NCBI RefSeq assembly: GCF_001428485.1
Contig: NZ_LMHS01000001.1
Coordinates: forward strand, 558,404 to 622,403
Direction: 5' to 3'
DNA length: 64,000 nt
DNA from: Microbacterium sp. Root180
Lineage (GTDB): Bacteria; Actinomycetota; Actinomycetes; Actinomycetales; Microbacteriaceae
The translations under genes and the position numbers were made by a program. The notes beneath the pieces are model-generated. The model searched no databases and had not been told where the DNA came from. It was given only the letters and a program-made list of their open reading frames with translations. Shown here piece after piece: positions 61,990-64,000 of the stretch. Position 1 is the stretch's first letter. The number at the start of each line of letters is the position of its first letter.

Positions 61990-62622
61990 GTGACCGAGCA
62001 GCGCAGACAGCCGCGTTCGCGACCGGAGACTCTGCTGCGCCGTCGCGACATCCTCGATGCCGCCACCGACATCTTCGGCGCGAAGGGCTTCACCGGCGGA
62101 ACCCTCCAGGAGATCGCCGACCAGGTCGGCATGACCCACGCAGGCATCCTCCATCACTTCGGCTCCAAGGACGCCCTCCTGCTCGAGGTGCTGCGACATC
62201 GTGATGAAACCGATGTCGCCGACCTCGAGGAGCAGCACATCCCCGACGGGATGGATCTCTTCCGTCACCTCGTGCGCACCGCGTTCGCGAACGCCGACCG
62301 ACCCGGAATCGTGCAGGCATACGCCGTGCTGTCGGCGGAGTCGGTGACCGATGACCACCCCGGCCGCGAGTTCTTCCAGAAGCGGTACGAGACGCTGCGT
62401 GCCGAGGTCGCGCACGCGTTCGCCGTCGTGTGCGCCGAGCGCGGCATCCGTGAGCCCGCGACCGTCGCCTACGCGTCGACGAGCATCCTCGCCGTCATGG
62501 ACGGTCTGCAGGTGCAGTGGCTGCTCGATCCGACCTCGCTGGACCTGGCGCGCGCGTCGGAGTTCGCGATCGAGGCGATCGTCGCCTCGGTGCTCGAGCC
62601 CGTGCCCTCACCGCTCGTCTGA
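61990..62622 (+). CDS. TetR-family transcriptional regulator
   Basis: 210 residues from GTG 61990 (GAGGGGG upstream; GTG 61972 is an in-frame alternative). Helix-turn-helix in ILDAATDIFGAKGFTGGTLQ and EIADQVGMTHAGILHHFGSK, conserved in the family. The C-terminal ligand domain (about 65-205) is all helical and not recognisable. Divergent from the beta-glucoside importer operon across an inverted repeat, so it is probably its repressor, released by a sugar or glycoside. Convergent with serC, 21 bases apart. Confidence 0.88.
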   Translation: MTEQRRQPRSRPETLLRRRDILDAATDIFGAKGFTGGTLQEIADQVGMTHAGILHHFGSKDALLLEVLRHRDETDVADLEEQHIPDGMDLFRHLVRTAFANADRPGIVQAYAVLSAESVTDDHPGREFFQKRYETLRAEVAHAFAVVCAERGIREPATVAYASTSILAVMDGLQVQWLLDPTSLDLARASEFAIEAIVASVLEPVPSPLV

Positions 62623-62643
62623 GCGCACTTCCGGCACGCGGCG

Positions 62644-63771
<1,128 letters not shown>

Positions 63772-63866
63772 GGCTCGGCCGATTCGCGGCGCCGCCGGAT
63801 GACGGGCAGTGACGCCGTGAGCGGAACGCGCGCTCTGGCGCCCTGCGCCCTCTCAACAGGGCAACC

Positions 63867-63943
63867 GGGCTTCTACAGGAGCGGTCGGCGCGATTCGGTC
63901 CTGTAGAAGCCCATGCGGCCTGTCGGAGGGGTTCCTCCACAGG
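63867..63943. repeat. Two adjacent inverted repeats near the right edge
   Basis: First: perfect 14-base arms GGGCTTCTACAGGA (63867-63880) and TCCTGTAGAAGCCC (63899-63912), 18 bases apart. Second: CCTGT-C-GGAGG (63919-63929) and CCTCCACAGG (63934-63943) with a GGTT loop. No coding frame is evident from 63760 to the window end. They could be a terminator for a gene to the right, a leader structure or a dispersed element. Confidence 0.55.
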
Positions 63944-64000
63944 CATGTGACGGATGCCGCAGCGGGGGAGTTGTTCAGGTTCTGCAGCGGAGTGCGCCCA

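Overview
The window is about 64 kb of high-GC DNA from an actinobacterium, most likely a Microbacterium or close Microbacteriaceae relative. The evidence is the pervasive G/C third-position codon use, frequent GTG and occasional TTG starts, the gpmA/phoU/senX3/regX3 and carD-ispDF-cysS-rlmB gene orders, TANNNT -10 boxes placed six bases before start codons (leaderless genes), an orphan groEL under two CIRCE operators, and the recurrent GGATGCCG/CGGCATCC octamer. No rRNA, CRISPR array, insertion sequence, integrase or prophage gene was seen. There is one tRNA (Thr, TGT). No gene-free stretch exceeds 300 bases; the longest are the divergent spacer 38481-38717 and the window end after 63759.

Region 1 (1-13.6 kb) is core housekeeping: a heme-binding beta-barrel protein (partial), YgfZ, an FUSC membrane protein, a methyltransferase, phosphoglycerate mutase, PhoU and SenX3-RegX3 (phosphate sensing, with PHO-box-like repeats between them), a lipoprotein, CarD, a fused IspD-IspF enzyme of the MEP isoprenoid pathway, a GNAT acetyltransferase, an EamA transporter, CysS and RlmB.

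Region 2 (about 13.6-36.0 kb) looks like an accessory catabolic island inserted between the conserved rlmB and DUF4032/ugpC blocks. It holds two divergent ketopantoate-reductase-like/amidohydrolase pairs, a third amidohydrolase, a Dabb protein, a zinc alcohol dehydrogenase, an RbsABC-type importer with a fused ATPase-permease, an M24/creatinase-fold protein lacking one metal Asp, a 3-hydroxyisobutyrate-dehydrogenase-like enzyme, an SDR without its catalytic residues, a VOC protein, a fused 2-oxoacid dehydrogenase E1 and an E2, plus XRE-cupin and GntR regulators. The logic is import, C-N hydrolysis, redox steps and oxidative decarboxylation to an acyl-CoA; the substrate cannot be read from sequence. 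This is the best candidate for an undescribed system.

Region 3 (36-54 kb) is core again: DUF4032 kinase-like protein, UgpC/MsmX-type ATPase, a cysteine-less DsbA-like protein, tRNA-Thr, a YdcZ-type transporter, nitroreductase-MsrB, DUF2332, DUF3263, a LytR_C protein, cold shock protein, GroEL, a lone WXG100 protein, a PhoPR-like two-component pair (the kinase probably starts at CTG), XPB helicase with its partner, a second cold-shock-domain protein and an acidic-tailed DUF3027 protein.

Region 4 (54-62.6 kb) is a beta-glucoside uptake operon: substrate-binding protein, two ATPases, two permeases and a GH3 glycosidase, read on the minus strand and facing a TetR regulator. Its first two genes are joined in one open frame across a terminator-like hairpin. 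The window ends with serC and a gene-free stretch carrying two inverted repeats.
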